In this document: positions 7,675-10,813 of the stretch, piece by piece
Numbering within the stretch: position 1 is the first letter of the stretch
Layout: every line of letters begins with the position of its first letter
DNA from: JBAXGW01 sp037139195
GTDB lineage: Bacteria > Bacteroidota > Bacteroidia > Bacteroidales > JAHJDW01
DNA: 10,813 nt
NCBI GenBank assembly: GCA_037139195.1
Contig: JBAXGW010000100.1
Span: 1 to 10,813, forward strand
Direction: 5' to 3'
Made by a program: the position numbers and the translations under genes
The notes under the pieces: model-generated
What the model saw: the letters and a program-made list of their open reading frames with translations, nothing else
Databases searched by the model: none
Told to the model about the DNA's origin: nothing

Positions 7675-7710
7675 TAAAAAAGGAGCTAAAATCTTTTATT
7701 TAGCTCCTTT
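7675..7710 (-). terminator. Strong intrinsic terminator of the triple-RidA gene
   Basis: AAAGGAGCTAAA (7679-7690) and TTTAGCTCCTTT (7699-7710) form a perfect 12-bp stem with an 8-nt loop. On the minus strand the stem is followed directly by T residues. It lies 25 nt past the stop at 7736, a classic rho-independent layout. Confidence 0.85.
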
Positions 7711-7735
7711 ATATGTTAATTCTGTAGTATTCTTG

Positions 7736-8968
7736 TTATGCTTTTGGAGGTGTACTTTCACAGTTAGAAAGAACAGCATCAATCTGTACTAAAGCATCCA
7801 TTGGGATAGCTGATACACCAATTACTGTTCTTGCAGGAAGTTCGCCTTTGAAGAATGTTGTGTAAACTTCATTCACCGCCTCAATATCTGCAATGTTTTT
7901 TAATTGGATATTTATTTTCACGGCATCATCTATGACGTGGTCAATACTTTCCACTATTGCTTTAATATTATTTAGGCATTGTGCCGCTTGTTCTTTTACA
8001 CTACCAGTAACAATTTTGTTAGTTTTAGGGTCTATTGGTAATTGACCAGAAATATGATTGTAGTGAGAGAAAGCTACTGTATGCGAATATGGAACTTTTG
8101 GTGCATTATCTGTATTGTTTGCTTCTATAACTAGAAAACGGGTGTCTTCAGGAAGTTGTGGAGGAGTACCATCACCATGTGATATTACCGTATCAATTTG
8201 CACAAGAGCATCCATTGGCAAAGCAGAAACGTTAACTATTGAACGAGAAGGAACATAGCTAGGGAAGAATTTTGCACAAACTTCGTTTACCGCTTCAATA
8301 TCAGATAAGTTTTTTAGGAATATTGTTGTTTTTACTACATCGTTCATAACGTGGTCTATGCTTTCTAAAATTGCTTTAATATTATTTAAGCATTGTTCGG
8401 TTTGCTCTTTGATAGTGCCAGTAACGATTTTGCCCGATTTTACATCGATAGGAAGTTGAGCCGAAATATTGTTATAATGAGAAAAAGCCACAGTTTGTGT
8501 GTGTAAACCTTTTGGTGCATTTTCACTGTTTCTTGCAACTTTTATAAGATCCATAGGAGCTTGTGGAGTTGTGCCTTCGCCATTTGAAATAAGTGCTTCA
8601 ATTTGCACTAAGGCATCAACGTTAGTTAAAGCTGCAATTGCAACTACAGTACGTGTGGGAAGATAGTTTGAGAAGAATGTTTTATAAACTTCGTCTACAG
8701 CTTCAATATCAGATATATTCTTAAGGAATATAGTAATTTTAACAACATCATCCATAACATGGTTGATACTTTCTACAATTGCTTTAATATTTGTCAAGCA
8801 CTGTTTAGTTTGCTCTTTCACGTCATTGCCTACAATTTTACCCGATTTTGGATCGATAGGTAATTGTGCTGAAATATTATTGTAATGAGAAAAAGCTACA
8901 GTTTGTGAGTATAGCCCTTTTGGTGCATTTTCCGTGTTTCTTGCAATTTTAATGATATTGCTACCCAT
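7736..8968 (-). CDS. Triple-domain RidA (YjgF/YER057c/UK114) family protein
   Basis: The 410-residue chain consists of three tandem RidA-like domains (about 5-132, 141-267 and 277-403), whereas family members are usually single domains of about 130 residues that assemble as trimers. RidA hydrolyses reactive enamine/imine intermediates such as 2-aminoacrylate in the cytoplasm. The Arg equivalent to E. coli Arg105 is kept in all three (Arg106 PTRT, Arg242 PSRS, Arg380 PART), as is an acidic residue near Glu120 (Glu124, Asp259, Asp397). The position matching Tyr17 is Tyr20, His156 and Tyr294, so domain 2 differs. Domains 1 and 2 are closest (roughly 70% identical by eye). Linkers end each domain with a G-x-G-T-x-P-Q pattern, and a degenerate copy (ESTPPKA) forms the C-terminus. 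There is no signal peptide. AGGA lies 7 nt before the ATG. A strong terminator follows, so it is probably monocistronic. Confidence 0.93.
   Translation of the reverse strand: MGSNIIKIARNTENAPKGLYSQTVAFSHYNNISAQLPIDPKSGKIVGNDVKEQTKQCLTNIKAIVESINHVMDDVVKITIFLKNISDIEAVDEVYKTFFSNYLPTRTVVAIAALTNVDALVQIEALISNGEGTTPQAPMDLIKVARNSENAPKGLHTQTVAFSHYNNISAQLPIDVKSGKIVTGTIKEQTEQCLNNIKAILESIDHVMNDVVKTTIFLKNLSDIEAVNEVCAKFFPSYVPSRSIVNVSALPMDALVQIDTVISHGDGTPPQLPEDTRFLVIEANNTDNAPKVPYSHTVAFSHYNHISGQLPIDPKTNKIVTGSVKEQAAQCLNNIKAIVESIDHVIDDAVKINIQLKNIADIEAVNEVYTTFFKGELPARTVIGVSAIPMDALVQIDAVLSNCESTPPKA
7754..8959 (-). repeat. Three-fold tandem duplication of a ~400-bp RidA module
   Basis: The gene repeats a unit of about 405-415 bp: roughly 8959-8555, 8551-8153 and 8140-7754. 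The first two share clear nucleotide identity, for example the stretch encoding AFSHYNNISAQLPID in both; the third is more diverged. The inter-domain linker is part of the repeated unit. Confidence 0.8.
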
Positions 8969-9279
8969 ATTAATCCTTTTTTTTAGTTTGTAATTATTTT
9001 ATTGTTGTTTTGTTAGATAAATGCCAGTTGTATAAATAGCAACTAGTGATTATGGGCAAAAGTATTAAAAAGATTTGAATAAAAAAAACTGATTATACTA
9101 TCGACAAAGAGAGAAGAGGAATATATTAATTGTATAAAGGATATGATTTATATTTTTGAGTACGATTTCAGATGCCAAACAAATGTTTTTCGCATCTCTA
9201 TATGCATGGCTTTTATAGATATATGAAAAATTCTTTCACTTAGTTCAAGGGGAAAATTCTATTACGTCGTGATTAATTT
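8969..9279. other. 311-bp intergenic region upstream of the triple-RidA gene
   Basis: It separates the stop of the right-edge fibre-like gene from the RidA start, both on the minus strand. It is AT-rich. It contains a candidate RidA promoter box at 9057-9064 and a weak imperfect inverted repeat (AGATGC at 9170-9175, GCATCT at 9192-9197) that could help terminate the upstream gene but lacks a T-run. I see no gene or RNA in it. Confidence 0.55.
9057..9064 (-). promoter_or_regulatory. Candidate promoter box for the triple-RidA gene
   Basis: On the minus strand TACTTTTG matches TAnnTTTG and would give a leader of about 80 nt. No TTTG is found at the expected upstream spacing, so the call is weak. 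Confidence 0.3.
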
Positions 9280-10813
9280 TTAAAACGCTCTCACAGGACG
9301 TACATATTGAGTTGAGTTTTTTAAACTTGTTCCTGATACTCCACCACTAAAATTTAACCGATACGAATAATTAATATTGTATTCGCTCGAACTCCAGTAG
9401 AAGAGGGTAGTACCAAAAGATCCTTTACCTGCTAGGTAAAGATTGGTATACATTAATCCCAATTCATCTTTCGATGGCAAAAACCAATCACTATAACCAT
9501 TAAAAACCAAGCTAGAGCAAACTTCAGCAGCTACACCAATAGTTAAACAATTAGCAACAATATCCAATGTATTTTGATTTCCGGTTCCAACTGCTGTGCC
9601 ATCAGCACCAGAAATTTCTGATGGATAACAACCCCAGTCTGTGCTTGGCTGATCGCTAGCTGCAGCAACAAGACCATGTTGACCTGTAGCGTCCAAATAA
9701 AAAATCAAGCCTCCTTCCCAAGTTATACCAGTACCTAGTAAAGTAAAAGTTTTATCATCACCATATGTAATTCCTAAAGCGTTTTCCGATTTCACTCTAA
9801 AGTGATATGTTGTTCCTGCCACAAGACCGCTAACACTGCAACTTACATTTATATTTGATGTTCCACTAATAGGACTTTGAGTAGCGGTGGCAGTGCTTCC
9901 ATAGCTTATTGTTGTTCCATACTGAAAAGTTACAGTTGTGGGTAGGTTATTTGGGTTTACAACTCCATTAAGTATTGCCGACGGAAGACTAAATGTAGCA
10001 GATTGAGTTGTAGCAGTTGGTGTCATATAAGTATTTTGCCATTCAGGAATCCCAGATGCATTCATAGTTAATACTTGACCGGTGGTTCCTTTGTGGACCG
10101 CAGTCCAACTTGAGCCATTAAAATATAGCATGTCGCCATTTACAGGAGAAGCAAGGGTTACATCATCTGTTTTATCAGTATCCCAATTTGTAAAAGTTAT
10201 TGTATTGCCACCTGCTCCAGATATTGAAAGCTGATTAGTGTTAAGGGTTAATGATTGCGCTTCATTTGTTAAAAAATCAGGTGTCCAATTTTCCCATTTG
10301 CTTGATGTTGAATTATATTTGAGTAATTGATTGTTTACAGGAGAGGATAGGTTAAAAGGTCTATTTGTCAATTCACTCCAATCGGGTGTATATGATAGTA
10401 ATTTATATAAACCAGTATGATTTCCCCAGCTATATGCAGTATTCCAATTGCTGATATTTGTTGAGCTGATTCCGTTTGCTGGATGAGCAACAAAAACAGG
10501 GTCAATTTCTGTATAGCTTGTTAAATAACCTGCTGATGCATGATTTCCCCAGCTATATGCAGTATTCCAATTGCTGATATTTATTGAGCTGATACCGTTT
10601 GCTGGATGAGCAACAAAAACAGGGTCGGTTTCGGTATAGCTTGTTAAATAACCTGCTGATGCATGATTTCCCCAAGTATAAGCAGTGTTCCAATTGCTGA
10701 TATTTATTGAGCTGATAACGTTTGCTGGATGAGCAATAAAAATAGGGTCAGTTTCTGAATAGCTTGTTAAATAACCTGCTGATGCATGATTTCCCCAAGT
10801 ATAAGCAGTGTTC
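9280..10813 (-). CDS. Tail-fibre-like repeat protein with FN3-like and DUF1566/C-type-lectin-like C-terminus (5' end outside window)
   Basis: The frame is open from the right edge to the stop at 9280, giving 510 residues of the C-terminal part. A TTG at 10371 could be mistaken for a start, but the reading frame and repeat pattern continue unbroken upstream. From the N-terminal side: about 3.4 copies of a 41-residue repeat (SNWNTAY-x-WGNHASAGYLTSY, then DP and AHPAN); a fibre-like section with two SPVN...YN/FN...W units (window residues about 156-240), as seen in phage tail fibres and Bacteroidota surface fibres; an FN3-like domain at about 267-358; and at about 363-510 a DUF1566 (Lcl C-terminal) domain with DWFLPSKDEL, FYWSSSEY and the ending YVRPVRAF. 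Such C-terminal domains have a C-type-lectin-like fold and often bind ligands. No T9SS sorting domain is present. It is probably a surface or tail-like receptor-binding fibre; its partner is unknown. Confidence 0.85.
   Translation of the reverse strand, partial: NTAYTWGNHASAGYLTSYSETDPIFIAHPANVISSINISNWNTAYTWGNHASAGYLTSYTETDPVFVAHPANGISSINISNWNTAYSWGNHASAGYLTSYTEIDPVFVAHPANGISSTNISNWNTAYSWGNHTGLYKLLSYTPDWSELTNRPFNLSSPVNNQLLKYNSTSSKWENWTPDFLTNEAQSLTLNTNQLSISGAGGNTITFTNWDTDKTDDVTLASPVNGDMLYFNGSSWTAVHKGTTGQVLTMNASGIPEWQNTYMTPTATTQSATFSLPSAILNGVVNPNNLPTTVTFQYGTTISYGSTATATQSPISGTSNINVSCSVSGLVAGTTYHFRVKSENALGITYGDDKTFTLLGTGITWEGGLIFYLDATGQHGLVAAASDQPSTDWGCYPSEISGADGTAVGTGNQNTLDIVANCLTIGVAAEVCSSLVFNGYSDWFLPSKDELGLMYTNLYLAGKGSFGTTLFYWSSSEYNINYSYRLNFSGGVSGTSLKNSTQYVRPVRAF
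10421..10813 (-). repeat. 123-bp in-frame tandem repeats
   Basis: Units start at 10421, 10544, 10667 and 10790 (the last cut by the window edge), an exact 123-bp period encoding 41 residues. By direct comparison, units 1 and 2 differ at about 5 positions and units 2 and 3 at about 10. The high identity suggests recent expansion or gene conversion, and more copies are expected to the right. Confidence 0.9.

Noticed and set aside
9283..9420. Possible variable region of a diversity-generating retroelement at the DUF1566 C-terminus
   Set aside because: The position and lectin-like fold would fit, but no reverse transcriptase, template repeat or Avd gene is visible in the window, and the codons are not clearly biased to AAC/AAT-derived sites.
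10371..10371. TTG at 10371 as the start of a 363-residue protein
   Set aside because: The same frame stays open to the window edge and encodes in-register 41-residue repeats, so the true start lies outside.

Overview
The window looks like chromosomal DNA from a Bacteroidota bacterium. The DNA is AT-rich and Shine-Dalgarno signals are weak. Bacteroidota-type promoter boxes (TAnnTTTG, some with an upstream TTTG) lie ahead of five of the six genes. The 987-residue peptidase ends in a type IX secretion (T9SS) sorting domain of the YPNP type, and the left-edge protein is built from the Ig/PKD-like modules common in secreted Bacteroidota adhesins. No genus can be named from this sequence.

Layout, left to right. 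(1) 1-2194, minus: the N-terminal 731 residues of a large secreted modular adhesin, continuing off the left edge. (2) 2195-2833: AT-rich spacer with a perfect 12-bp hairpin and the adhesin promoter. (3) 2834-5797, minus: a complete S8 (subtilisin-like) peptidase with prodomain, PKD domain, six Asp-box motifs and a T9SS sorting domain. (4) 5798-6168: divergent intergenic region with a promoter for each side. (5) 6169-6525, plus: a YjdM/PhnA zinc-ribbon protein, the only plus-strand gene. (6) 6560-7456, minus: an XRE-type helix-turn-helix domain fused to a pentapeptide-repeat domain, with a consensus promoter and three copies of a 12-bp motif just upstream. (7) 7736-8968, minus: one protein made of three tandem RidA (YjgF/UK114) domains, followed by a strong intrinsic terminator. 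(8) 9280-10813, minus: the C-terminal 510 residues of a fibre-like protein with 123-bp tandem repeats, an FN3-like domain and a DUF1566/C-type-lectin-like end, continuing off the right edge.

Most genes seem to be separate transcription units, each with its own candidate promoter, so there is no obvious operon. Three of the six encode large proteins that are probably surface-exposed or secreted. The most distinctive items are the triple RidA protein, which could be a covalently linked version of the normally homotrimeric enzyme with non-identical active sites, and the XRE-pentapeptide regulator with its cluster of candidate operators. Whether these two neighbours are functionally linked cannot be told from the sequence.
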